Source: Termitomyces sp. T153 (lineage: Eukaryota; Basidiomycota; Agaricomycetes; Agaricales; Lyophyllaceae). From it: a stretch of 64,000 bases of DNA. Each line of letters begins with the position of its first letter. The stretch's first letter is position 1. A program made the position numbers and the translations under genes. This document shows, one piece after another, positions 19,111 through 30,140 of the stretch. A model generated the notes under the pieces. It was not told where the DNA came from and searched no databases. It worked only from the letters and a program-made list of their open reading frames with translations. Location: contig JACKQL020000013.1 in NCBI GenBank assembly GCA_018296165.2, positions 558,001 through 622,000 on the forward strand. Reading direction: 5' to 3'.

Positions 19111-21535
19111 TCACCTGTCATTTAGGACAACTGTGAATAAAGTGTCCCTGCTCACCACATAGGATGCACACGCCCTCCTTCCATCATTTCTCCTGCGTTT
19201 CCTCCGGCATGTCGATCCACAGGCTATCCCAAATCCTATTGCGCATAAGGCTTCCTGGTTGTTGGCGGGGTCCAGAATGTCGTTGTAGTCATCAGGGTTG
19301 GTGTCCAGGGGTTCTGGAGTTTCATGGAGGTTGGTGGCATTGAGCTGGGCTGGCAGACATTGTCCTGGGTGTGGGTTGGTTCTGGTAATTCCTCGGCCCG
19401 AGGGAAAACAGGGCACAGGGTTGGCAGGGTTAGCAGGGATTGAGGACCAAACACCGTTGGTTGCTCCAGCCTGCCAGTTGGTGTTACCAAAGGCATTCCA
19501 GGGGGTCCGGGGCACCGTGTTTTCACTGCGATCTTCCCAGTAACGTTGGTCGACCTGGGTAACGAGCACCTTGTACCCATCATAGGTGGCTTGCTTGGGT
19601 GCAAGGCAAAGGACATCCTTGATTCGTTCAGGCAGGGCACGATGGAGGGCAAATCAGAGAGTGTTGTAGTTCCAGCCGGTCTTGTAGGCTTCCCGTTCGA
19701 ACCATACAATAAAGGTTGTGAAGCATTCGTTGTCGCGCATTTGGAGGTTGAAGAGATTTTCCTCTGCCTCCGCTATGGTGTCAAAGACGCTGAACTTACT
19801 CAAGAATTCCTGGGTGAAAGCAAGCCAATTGGAGAGCACAGGGTTGTTGGGGTCAAACTGGAGTACCGCAGTGTAATGATCAAAGGTGATACCCTGTAAA
19901 TATGACATGGCGAAGGCCACTCATGAGCTCTCAAGTTGGAAGGTAATTGGCTTAGCACATAGTCAGACACTGGGTTAGAAAGATTTGCCACTTCTGGGAG
20001 TCACGGCCAGTGAAGGTTTTGGGTTTCTGAATGTTGAGCTTACCCTCCCGGGCCAGTGCATTGCGAGTATTGTCCTGTGGATTTTGAGCTCAGGGCGGGG
20101 GTCCAGCGTTGTAGTAGTAATAGTAGTTGTTCCCATTTCCGCACTGGGGGGGGAAGTTGTCCATTGCTAGGCCCCATCCCCATGGGGGTCTGCCATTGGG
20201 TGGCCCTCCGCTGGGGGGTTGACCCGTGTTGCCCGGGGCGGGCCCCAGGGCCCATCGAGGGGGTCCTCTGGTGGTGGGGGGTCTGAAATAATTTGCATCA
20301 GCGGAAGGGTTAGGCATCAGAGTGGGCGGAGGATGAGGATGGTTGGTAAGGAAGGGTGGTTGGGGTGCCCCAGGACCCGTGGGCTGTCGTGGGGGGACCA
20401 GGGCATTGGGATGGGGCAGAGGGGCATTGACACGAGGGGCGTGGAGGTCAAAGTGGGGGGGTTGGTCTTGTGGAGGTCCATTGCATGGGGCGTGCTCATC
20501 AGCGGAGTTACCAGGCTCATCAATGTAGGAGAGAGTCCAGTTGTCATTGTCAACGCATGGGGGCGGCTGATGGGAGCGGGGTTCAGAGATGGTGGGCTGG
20601 TCCCAGGTTTGGAAAGCACTGGGGACGGAGTTGGCCCAGGAGCGAGCGGAGAGGGCCAAGGTATGGGCGGCTGGTTGGTCAAACAATCCCCCTATGGGGT
20701 TGAGGTTCCTCAAGATGCTGGAGGCCACGTTGAGTTCTTCCTGCTGATGGGGAATGGAAAGCAGGGCTTCGCTTTGTGTTTTGATGGGCTCCTTGCATTG
20801 CACATGGAAGGAGCAGGCAGGGTCTAAAGGGTCTTTGAAGGGGCAGGGGTTTGGGCTGGTGTGGATTTCTTCGACCAATGCGCGGAGCTCATTCTGTAAG
20901 TTATCGTCAATGCCCAGGGTGCCTTGTGTAGTCTCCAGGAGATTTCCTTGCAGATAGCGCTTGTGGAAGTCAAGGAGTCGATCCACCCAGACTTCCGGAG
21001 TTGCGGAGGTGTTGGGGTAACCTAGGTTGGTGAGGAGGGTGCAGGTGTGTCTTGCGAATTCCATGGGAGAGAGGTGGAGGAAGCAGAGGACTTTGTCGCA
21101 TTGTTGGGCATAGGCTTTGACCCTTTGCTGCCTGGGAGAAGGAGGAGCTTGAGCGGGAAACAGCATATGAGGGGGGGAATAACTGTCCAGAGGCCCCAGA
21201 GGGGTTGGGGCTGCAGCGGGGACTGGGTACACATAATAGTGGGCGGGGGGAAGGTAGGCAGGATTAGGGGGTGCTGCAGAATATCCTCTGGGGTACATAT
21301 GGGGATTGTTGCCATTGGTGGAGAACACAGAAGGGTGGCACCAGCCTGGAGGTATTCTCTGGCTGATGGAGGGGGCATAGAACACCTGGTTGGGGTCAGG
21401 AGTCCAGTGACAAGGGACATACTAATCTGTGGGGAGGCCTGGGTAGAACAGGGTGTAGGGGTTTTCCAGTACCAGTCAACCATAGATGTCGGTTAGGTAG
21501 CCGGCGGGGTTGTATGCGGGGTTATACACAGACAT
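19111..21535 (-). pseudogene. gag: gag of element R
   Basis: On the minus strand ATG at 21535 starts the same N-terminus as F (MSVYNPAYNP), with early stops. A 431-codon open stretch (21385-20090) covers the single copy of the block that is doubled in F and the Pro-rich, tyrosine-run linker. The Gag domain is at 19654-19920 (LSNWLAFTQEF, FDTIAEAEENL). The zinc knuckle near 19,135-19,180 is complete: CILCGEQGHFIHSC (CX2CX4HX4C), followed by a stop. Confidence 0.85.
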
Positions 21536-21554
21536 CAAGAACGGGGTAAGGGGG

Positions 21555-21566
21555 AGTCTTGATATT
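21555..21566 (-). other. Primer-binding site of element R (self-priming type)
   Basis: Read on the minus strand AATATCAAGACT lies one base inside the 5' LTR boundary (21568). It is the exact 12-nt reverse complement of AGTCTTGATATT in the same LTR (minus strand, 22104-22115), about 32 nt downstream of the TATA box. The match is perfect in R. Confidence 0.78.
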
Positions 21567-21567
21567 A

Positions 21568-22504
21568 TGTCAGGTTCCACTGACAACGGGGGCTCAGCTA
21601 CACTGGCGAGTCCTTACTAGGTGGATGCAATGTCCTGCACTTATAACCAAGTGTCCAGTATTGGCGCAGAGGGACTTGCAAGGGAGAGCTAGGGGGCGGT
21701 CCAAGCAAGTCCAGAGTGGCTCAGGGGCATCTAAGACCAAGTATACTAGTTGTTGAACCTAGATGGGCGCCGGAACAAGTTCGTGGGCACAAAAATAGAA
21801 TGCGGGGTAAGCAGAGGCTTTGCGGTTGATGGGGGCAGAGCTGGAGTTTGATGGGAGATCACCAAGGCATGAGGGGTTCCTGGGCCGAGTGGGAGCAAGG
21901 TCCAGGGTTGTTGTAGGAATGTTTGGGTCATAGCGTGCATGCGGAGTTCATACTGTTGTTGGTGATGAAAGGAACTTAGGAAGACAAAGAAACTATACAC
22001 AGTTGAGACAAGGCGAGACAAGACAGAGAACAGAGATAGATTCAAAACTAAAAATAGGAACAGTGATGAGACGAAAGACAAGACATAGGAAACCAGTAAA
22101 TGCAATATCAAGACTAAAGTACTAGGGGTTCCTCTACAACTTATATACCTACTACTGGGCGGCTCTGGAGGGCAGAGGATATGGCAGCGGGCTTGACGGA
22201 ACTGCGCAGAGTTGATGGTTGTTGGGTGCAATCTTGGAGTGGGCTGCAGTGACATTCTGATGGGATCAGTTGGAAAGCGGATCATCCTGGAGTCGGGGAA
22301 AGTCTTGGGAGTCCAGGGGAATTCAGGAGATGCATCAACTGCTGCAGAGAAGGCATCAGAGTTGATCAAGGAGCCGTCGGGGTCTGCCAAGGAAGTGTCG
22401 GAGTTGCCCAAAGTGGGTGCGGAGGGTGGGCAAGGGTTGGGGAGTTTGGCAAAGCATTGGGGGGGCTGGGGGCGGTGTCAGGGTCTAGGGAGCAGGTCAT
22501 GACA
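21568..22504 (-). repeat. 5' LTR of element R
   Basis: 937 bp, same orientation as 817-1753. On the minus strand it runs TGTCATGACCTGC ... AACCTGACA, with TATATAAG and AGTCTTGATATT as promoter and predicted RNA start. GTACC follows at 22505-22509 as the right target duplication. Confidence 0.9.
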
Positions 22505-22904
22505 GTACCAACTGCAGGTGCCCTTTGTATTATCTTGACTTAGCAACATTAGCAACTGTGGCTAGCAACTAGTTTATGTTTGTCCCCTGATTCTGTCTTC
22601 CTATTACCATTTCCCCCTTTCTATTCTATTCCCTCACTTCCCTACCACCATTAAGAGCTTGCTTTGTTTTAGCAATGCTTCCTGCCTTCACCCATTCTCC
22701 TTTCAGTCACTAGTGACTTAAGCTAGCAATAGCGACTCCTCTCAACTTCATCTTATAACACAGCTCTTGCTCTTGTTCTCTGAGACAGTTACTGACTTGC
22801 CCTCTATTATTAACTTCCTACTGCCAGCTACCCTATTTAGTGACTAGTGCCAGGGTTCTCTTTTTAGGTTTCCTGCACTGCACTAGGTGGCATAGAAGCA
22901 CATC
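22505..22904 (+). repeat. LTR-like insertion X, right half
   Basis: This continues 122-816 after removal of element R (the GTACC at 22505-22509 is R's target duplication). It is A/T-rich and non-coding and ends CACATC(A) against ACTGG of copy C. No ORF or primer site is seen, which supports a solo LTR. The family is unknown. Confidence 0.5.
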
Positions 22905-23350
22905 ACTGGCCCTCCAGCACCTTGGTTGGGCTCAATTGACAAAACCTTAAGACTCAGAGGCCCTCCATCAAGCTCAATCACAAATGACTCAGCCCCTTTA
23001 AGATCCTCCAAAAGGTCTCAATGCACACCTACAAGCTTGACCTATCCCTGGGCCTAAAGGGCCTCCACTCCATCTTCCACATGCACCTCCTTGAAAAACA
23101 CACTCCAGACCCCTACCCTGGACAATGCCCCAGATGACCACTCTCCATTGAGGTCAAGGACAAATATCACTACAAAGTGGACCAAATCCCTTGGTCTGTT
23201 GGAAGGGCTACAGGCCCAAGGACAACACTTGGAAACCCCAAAAAAACCTTGACAGAGCCCCCACCAAACTCTGGGACTTCCATTGATGACACTCCACCAA
23301 GCCCTGGGGTCTCTAGGACTAGTTGGCACAGATGGCATTAGTGGGCATAA
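22905..23350 (+). pseudogene. Integrase tail and chromodomain of copy C (decayed)
   Basis: This continues the integrase of 1-121: residues equivalent to the linker, KLDLPLGLKGLHPVFHVRLF and the chromodomain can be followed, but CpG-containing codons have become TG or CA and many stops are present. An example is the KRLGPFK equivalent, where CGC has become TGA. The region is almost free of CpG. No product is expected. Confidence 0.75.
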
Positions 23351-23499
23351 CTTTCACCTCTGGATTCATTAGGGATTCAACTCACACAAATAACTCCTGC
23401 ATATTTTTTAATTTCTTATCTCCTCACATAATTTGAGAACTCAGTTATCCAGCCCAGAAAACAAGAAAAAGTCAAGTCATATACATGCTACAGATTACA

Positions 23500-25216
23500 A
23501 TATGTTACAAGAGGAGTGGCTGGTGTAGAGCACAAGCACAACAAGTCTAAGAACCCTCTACTCCCCCCTCTCCTCTGGGACAAAGTCCCTCACCCTCACT
23601 ACCAGGGCCACCTCCATCTGTCCCACAACCATGGCCAGAATGTTAGGATATCCTAGAAGAGGTTCCCTCATGTCCATGGCCAGCTTCCACTATGACCTGG
23701 GCTCCACCACATTCCTCTGCTGATAGCCTGCCAACAGCCTCACTATCCAACCCCACCCTCTCCCAGCTCTGTGGGGTGGTCCCCAGGCATCTGCACCAGC
23801 CCATCCTGAATCAACACAAATGTAGCCAAGGCTCTGTTGAGAAGAATCTTGTACTTGCAAATCCAGCCTGTTGATTCACATTAGTAAAGTTGAAGAGAAG
23901 GAGTTAGACTTATGCATCACACTCCTCTACCCCAAGGCCACCTCATTGGCAAGCCACTCCTCTCACCTCTGCACAACCTCTGATGCTATAGGAAATGCCC
24001 TGACTTTGAGGACCCTCCATCCCACCTCCTGCCCCATCCATGCTTCCCTCTGGGCCAGTTGCTCCTGCAGCCCCTGCACTTCTAGCAAGCACTCTGTAGC
24101 AGTCTGCAGGGCCACCTCCTGATCCCTCCACACCATGCCCCTGTCCCTCCATGCTCCATCATGCTTCCTCTGCATCTTGTCCTGGGCCTCCTCAACCCTC
24201 CAGACTTTCTCCCTGCAGGCTACCAACAACCCCTGCAACTCCTGCACCTGATGCTGCAAGAACTCCTTGGCAGTGGACCACAACGCTCCCTTGGACTGCC
24301 CTACAGGAGCTCCCAACATGGGGGAATACACCTAGAGGCCTGGTGGACCTGCCATCAAGTCCTTGCCTCAGATCCTCTTACTGGGCCCAGCCTCTGGTAG
24401 TGGAGATGCCCTCCTCTTCCCCTTAATGCACAACACTAGGGCTCCCTCCCTTCTCCTACCCTATGGGGGTCCGACCTTCATCATGGACTGCCCCCTACTT
24501 CCTGCTCCCTCCACTCTAGAACCCCAACCCAACACCTTACCCTGGCACCCCATGCCCAACTGCTTCGCAACTCATGCCAAGTCCCATTCTTGCTCTGCCA
24601 ACACACAGGCTGCTTGCCAGCTCAGCAAGATAGGGCATTTCTTGTGGTGGGCCCAGTAAAAAAGACATACTGATGTGTCACAATGGATGCCCCATGCTGG
24701 CACCTCAAACTTGCAGGTTTCCCCATATCAAGCACAGAGGGCACACTGGGAAACAATCAGTCAAGAACATGGAAATCAGCCCACCTACTCACTGGAGCCT
24801 TGTCCTGACACCACTCAAGAGTTGGGGGATCCCATGCTCACCCCAATGCCTTTGTGAACTTCTCCAGCATCACATCTGCCTGCACAACATAAAGCACCTC
24901 TAGAACTGCCATCACCACCCTCCAGCTCAAAGTTTGGCCTTGGGGAGCACCCTGGAGCTACCCACACCAAACCCCCTCTCTGAGACAAAGCCCCAGAAGA
25001 CCCTGCCACCACCACTGACAGTTCTGCAAGAAGGCTTAGCACCATGCAAATGATGCAGCAAGAGCATCTATGACTCCAGTACATCACACCAACTTTCCTA
25101 CTCTGCTGTTTGTTGGACCCCTCCTCCTCATGCTCAGACCATCCCTCTGCACTATTGCCATCAGAGAGCAGAGGAGACACTGAAGAAGACACTGCATAGG
25201 ATGCTGAGGAAGACAT
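23500..25216 (-). pseudogene. Antisense gene of copy C (third copy, decayed)
   Basis: This is the same antisense gene on the minus strand. Exon 1 begins at 25216 (MSSSASYAVSSS) and ends at 24793. Intron 1 is 24746-24792 (47 nt, GTGAGT...CCCAG, with CTGAC) at the conserved codon boundary. Exon 2 starts at 24745 and keeps four of the six cysteines. Its coiled-coil part reads open for 122 codons (24331-23963: VQELQGLLVACREKVWRVEEA). Intron 2 is about 23868-23913, again with an ATAAGT donor. Exon 3 continues from 23867. The stops in it fit CpG decay. Confidence 0.65.
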
Positions 25217-25250
25217 TGAAAAGGTTGGAAAAGCACTAGGGCACATACTA

Positions 25251-25264
25251 ACCCTTTTTAATCT
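25251..25264 (-). promoter_or_regulatory. TATA-like box of the copy C antisense gene
   Basis: On the minus strand GATTAAAAAGGG lies about 35 nt before the ATG at 25216, matching the position of TTATTAAAAGGGG in copy F. It persists despite heavy decay around it. Confidence 0.4.
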
Positions 25265-25428
25265 CTCAAGGAAGCTTCTTGATGGGCAACAATCTTGCTG
25301 TGACTTTGTTACTCATGCCACTGCAGCTGCAGTTTGATCAATATTGCTTATGCTTCAATTCCCATGCCCCTGCCATTCCCCAACTTATGCCCTGCATCTC
25401 AAGGGTCTTGATGCTAAAGGGGGGGTGA

Positions 25429-26461
25429 TGTCACGACCCACTCCTGCACCTCCTGACCTCCTCCCAGGACACCTTGCCCCTCTAGGAGCACTCCCCAACA
25501 TTTCCCCAACTCACCCCAACCTTCATTGACCTACAGCACCCACCCCAGCTAACTCCAACACTTCCCTAGCAAATCCTAATGACCTCTGGCAAACCCCAAC
25601 ACATCCCCTGTGGGCCTCCTCAGCTCCCCCTCTGGCTTATGAGGCCCCAAACCTTGCCAACACTTCCCCTGGCACAGACACACATTGTCTGACCACCCTC
25701 ATGACCTACACAACCCCTCCAGAGTTCCCCAATGACTGCAGGATGGACCACGTTTCCATCAGAATATCACTGCAGCCTGCTCTCCAATCAGAACTGACAC
25801 CTGTCAACCCTGCATGGCTCCGACAAGCCCTGCCATTATGCCCCCAACCCCTGGAGAATATCCAGTAGTTAGTATATAAAGATGTAGAGTAGCATCCATT
25901 ACCTTAGTCTTGATATTGCATTAACTGGTTACTTGCATCCCATATTTCTCTCTGTTTCTCCTTTGTTTCTATTTTGAGCCTTGAATCCACTTCTTTTCTC
26001 AGTTCCATCTCATCTCAACTGTCTCTGTTTCCTTTATCTCTCTTAAGTCCCTTTCACTTCTGATGTCATTATGAACTCCATGCTATGACCTTCAAACATT
26101 CTTACAACAACTCCAGACCCTGCCCTTCACTCAGCCCTGGAACTCATCAGTCTTGATTGATCTCCCATCAAACTCTGGCTCTGCTCCCATCACTTGCAAA
26201 GCCTCTGCTTACCCTGCAGTCCACTTGCATGCCTATGAACTTGTTCCTGACACTTGCCCAAGCCTAACATTTAATATACTTGGTCTTAGACTTCCCCAGT
26301 CCACTCTGGACTTGCTCAGACCAATCCCCTGGATCTCCCCTCACAAGTCCCTGCACTCTGCACCCTCTCTGGAGTACTAGGTTATAAGCACAGGACATCA
26401 CATCTGCCTAGTAAGGATTCACCCAGTATAGCTGAGCCCCCATGGTCAGCAGAACCTGACA
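25429..26461 (+). repeat. 3' LTR of copy C
   Basis: This 1,033-bp LTR runs from TGTCACGACCC to AGAACCTGACA, preceded by the polypurine tract AAAGGGGGGGTGA (25416-25428). TATA (GTATATAAAG, about 25,872) is followed by AGTCTTGATATT at 25906-25917. The LTR is strongly CpG-depleted compared with those of R and F. The 5' LTR is outside the window. Confidence 0.85.
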
Positions 26462-26905
26462 AGGACTAACTGTGTTCCTTGTGTTAACCATCACACTGAG
26501 CATCCCAGCCATTTTATTGAAACCTTTCTCCAAGTCCCCTAAGTGGTCTGACTCCTTATATTGAATGTGCTCTAGCATGTCATCTTTTGTGTCTCTAGCA
26601 GAGTTTACATAGATAGAGTAAGTGACTGTCTCTGGAGGGTCATCTTCTGGCCATCCAAAGTACATGCTCACTTGTTTATCATGTACCTGCACTAGTCTAG
26701 CATGAGATATACCAGCAGGATCCCTAGGTAAAGGAGCACCATTAGGTAGTCTGGCCCTCCCTTCCAATAAGATGATCCATCCCTTTTGTACATCTGCCTT
26801 GATGACTTCACACTCTGAGATTCTATGTTCAGTTTGCCAACAATAGAAGCAAGTAACACTACTTCTCCCAGAGTTTAGAAATGAAGGAGGCCCCTCCTCC
26901 CTTAT
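26462..26905 (-). pseudogene. Gag fragment of a different retroelement family
   Basis: On the minus strand an open stretch without a start reads a CCHC zinc knuckle, CFYCWQTEHRISEC (CX2CX4HX4C), followed by VIKADVQKGWIILLEGR, LPNGAPLPRDPAG and MYFGWPEDDPPETVTYS. It ends in VMVNTRNTVS exactly where the LTR of copy C begins. The zinc knuckle and sequence style are those of agaricomycete retroelement Gag, unlike the gag of F and R. Copy C therefore seems to have inserted into this older element. It is CpG-poor. Confidence 0.6.
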
Positions 26906-29542
26906 ACCCTGTCATCATACCACATGGTCTTTCTTGGTGTCATGCCCTTATTGGTCAATTAGGCTGAGACAATGCATTGCTTGGCATGATTTGGCACTTG
27001 CTGGTTACACATTCTTCCATATGCCTTTTCCCTCTATCAAAAACCTTCCTAGCAGCCTGCATGCAATTGGTTACAGTTGGTGGCTTGGTTACAGGTGGTC
27101 TGGTGTAAGGGAAAGTTGTGTTTTTGAGGTGTGAGAAAAGTATCATGGCCAATAGACACCCATGGCTGTCCTCAGCATCAGTTAGGTGTCTAGCCAGTGT
27201 GCTGAGCACAGCCATTGATTGGCCATCAGTGTGTGATCTCATCTATGCTTCCTCATCATTGACAGCTCTTTTTCTGGTTGCTTTTTGGTCAGGCTTTTTG
27301 GGCTCACTGGCACTACATTTGGTATGTGTTTGATGATGTCTACAGTTTTTGGCATTCCCGGCTTACTGTTTTCAGCCAGTTTCAGGGTATATTTCAAACA
27401 CACCAACTATGTAATCTTTTTGCCTGTCTCATGGTGCAAGACAGACATATCAGTATCTAGCAGGCTTTCTGGGACCTAGCTCGACTTGCACCCTCATTTT
27501 TTCTAGTCCATTCATACTCTACTTGCAAAACCACTAGTTGTTGTGTCCTCTGCATGGCAGCTAGGTGACAGACATCATCAATGATTCCTTGACACAAGTG
27601 ATGGAATAACTTTCACCTACAGAATCATATGTTTATGTTTACACATCATCTTACCTGACAACCACTTGATAATCATATGTATATCTAGAACTGTCTGGTA
27701 GTTGGTTAGTTTTTATCAACACGAAGACTTACACCAGTTCTTACAGTGAAAACTCTAAGTGTGCCATGACCCCTGGCCATCTCTGGCAGGTTTTCATCAC
27801 ACTCGGTCATGCTTATACAAGTTGTTTACTGTGCGCCACTTCATCCTGGGTATTAACCTCAGTCACTTCTCTTCACTAATAGTAATGTGCATGCGAAGTT
27901 GTTGACACTTATTGAAAAATAAAATAAGACTTGTGAGAGTAGCCCGTGGAAACTTGGATACAGGTACGATAATTACTTACAGCATTTTCAGAAATACATG
28001 CAAAATACATGTTCCACGTATAGTCACGCCCGCTTGAATAAGTTCAGAAAATAGAAAAAAATGTAGAAAACCAATTCAAAAAAAAATACATGGTAAAAAT
28101 GGGATAGAGGACTATAATTACTGATATCAAGTGATAGACACTCCAGCTTTTGGATCTGAGGGGGAAATTGAATAGACTGCTGCTACATCATCATTGGATT
28201 GACAACTACAAAGCTAATGAACAGGCTGATACACCTTCAATTCTTAGAAGCGGACTATGAAGTCTGAAACTGTAGAAGAACTGACGGAGCTTGTTCTGTA
28301 GTCACCCATACTTTCGCCTACTTTACTTCAACGAGATCAAAGAGTGACTTGCACTCTATCATAATTTGCTTGTTTTGAATTCATTGTCATTTACATGACA
28401 TCGGGCTCACCTATAAAGCTTTACAAGTTGCAGAACATGATGATGCTCTCTAAATAGATGCTTGATTTCCACACTTGGTTCTCAGCAGAACGAATGATTG
28501 GCAGAAAGGGAAAACGCCCATGGTTGGTTTTAGAATTGTGGGTACCTTGAATTGAAAAGAAGAATTTCATATGGTCCTTTTCAGCACACACCACCTTCCG
28601 TACACATCACCTTCCGCATACACCACCTTCCCCTATTTTGTTGATCATCATCGAAATTTCGGATTTGAATTTAATGCCCTAGCGATCCCCACTTCATAAT
28701 ACCCCAGAATGATCAGGACAAACGACACCATCGAGTGCATCGTGACGTGAGCAGGGAACTTATGAGAGTGAGCAGCGTTGGGAGAGCATTGGATAGCTCC
28801 ATGTAGCTCCTCATGAGCATGCCTGCCAATGAGGAGTTATGTTACAGAGTAATTATATGCAATAAGGATGATCATCTAGAAACTACTTATGAAGCTGATG
28901 GTTTTCTGAAATCTCCCAAGATGGCAAGTTCTCTCCGCACACTGGTCGAATGAGCATACCGCTTCTGGAGAAAGTTGTTCCACTGACAAATATATACCAT
29001 TCTTGGCTTCATTTCATCGTCACGGTCCGCGCCACCCACATGTGTTGATTCCGCGGGTTCTCACTCCCCCACGCGCCCACTGACTCGGATGTTGAACATA
29101 TCAGATCCATGCAATAAGCACGCGAAATCTACTCATCGGATACAAGTACTCCGTGGTACCTCCCTTGCATGTTTCAGTTGGATTCATGGAAACACTGAGT
29201 ACATTTTGCTCCGTTCCTACTTACTTGATTTTGTGGCTGTCCAGATAATGGCATCCAAAGGACATTTTTCTTCTACGTCATGATAATCGGGGCCAACCAC
29301 ATGGCAACGTTTCAGTAACAATCATGAACATCCCTCTAATGAAATATGTCATTCTTCCGATATGCGCATCAACCCGCTTTTGTGTCGCAGGCGTGTCTCC
29401 GGGAAGAGCGGGAAACTCGGAGTCCGAACTACAAGGTGTGTATATAGTAAATTACGCGCCCGTGGGTATGATTCGACAACGGCAGCTATCTATCGTACAG
29501 TATTAATGAGATGTTACTCCAAAATCCAAGATTTTCGCATCT
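26906..29542. other. Gene-poor relic and intergenic DNA
   Basis: From 26,906 to about 27,650 the sequence is CpG-poor like the decayed elements and probably belongs to the same relic, but no domain is recognisable. From about 27,650 to 29,542 CpG returns to normal, and only short unrelated ORFs occur. A short triplet of near-repeats (ACACCACCTTCCG-like) lies at 28,588-28,635. No gene, tRNA or array is seen. Confidence 0.5.
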
Positions 29543-30140
29543 CTACAGAGATGCTTGTCGGTCCACTCGGTTGTCGGATGCGACGAACACCAGGTTAACG
29601 ATTCGCCGACTATCAAAATGTAAAGATGATGACTGCGATGCAATTCTATATGCATGTACTCTGAATACCGACTCAAACCTCGGAGATAAGTATAACGCAC
29701 TTGACGGTGACCGTCTTATGCCGCTCAAAGTCAACTGGTCGTGAAGATCCCGGTACCGTTTTTTGTATGCCACGAATGACATATACACCGCCAAACGATC
29801 CTCCCTGGAGTAAAAAAGCACACGTCAATTGTCACCCAGGGCCGTGTCTCAAGACGAAACTGACTCGATTTGTGGTAGGATCCGAAGATGCCTCTACGGC
29901 CTGCAACCACTCGACATTCAGTCCCCTCGGAGAACTCCTGCGCATCGCAAGGACTAATTGTTTGATCCCTTCCCGAGTTAATGGTGCGCCGTTTACACTA
30001 GCATCCAGGTTTTCAGCGAAGGTTGTTGAGATGGCGCGTAATGATTGCTCGTCGGTAGAAGCCTCGAATATATCTCGAATATGTCGTACGGACCATTCTG
30101 TGAGCGAGCAAAGATGAATGTCGTAAGTCGATGTTTCCAT
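29543..30140 (-). CDS. Small conserved-looking protein, NTF2/SnoaL-like candidate
   Basis: This three-exon gene on the minus strand has exons 30140-29865, 29804-29701 and 29645-29543, with introns of 60 and 55 nt. The total is 483 nt, 160 codons plus stop, with clean joins. The first donor is GTCAGT, the second GTGCGT. The protein begins METSTYDIHLCSL and has helices with a pattern of polar and aliphatic residues. After the first junction comes GGSFGGVYVIRGIQK, then VDFERHKTVTVK. A glycine-rich turn followed by alternating beta-strand-like stretches and a helical N-terminus would suit the NTF2/SnoaL cone fold, but this is a guess from shape, not a recognised family. It stands alone between relic DNA and a long intergenic region. 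Confidence 0.6.

Larger units (their letters stand above)
817..22504 (-). mobile_element. Ty3/gypsy chromovirus R (complete, nested host of F)
   Basis: R is a full-length reverse-oriented LTR retrotransposon. Two 937-bp LTRs (817-1753 and 21568-22504) lie in the same orientation, with TG...CA ends and a 5-bp target duplication GTACC at 812-816 and 22505-22509. Reading leftwards from the 5' LTR at 21568-22504 come the primer site, gag, tandem protease domains, RT-RNase H, integrase, chromodomain, an antisense-strand gene and a polypurine tract beside the 3' LTR. Copy F sits inside its 3' non-coding part (1918-12984). All ORFs contain stops, many of the CGA-to-TGA, CAA-to-TAA or TGG-to-TAG kind, so R is now non-autonomous. 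Confidence 0.9.
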
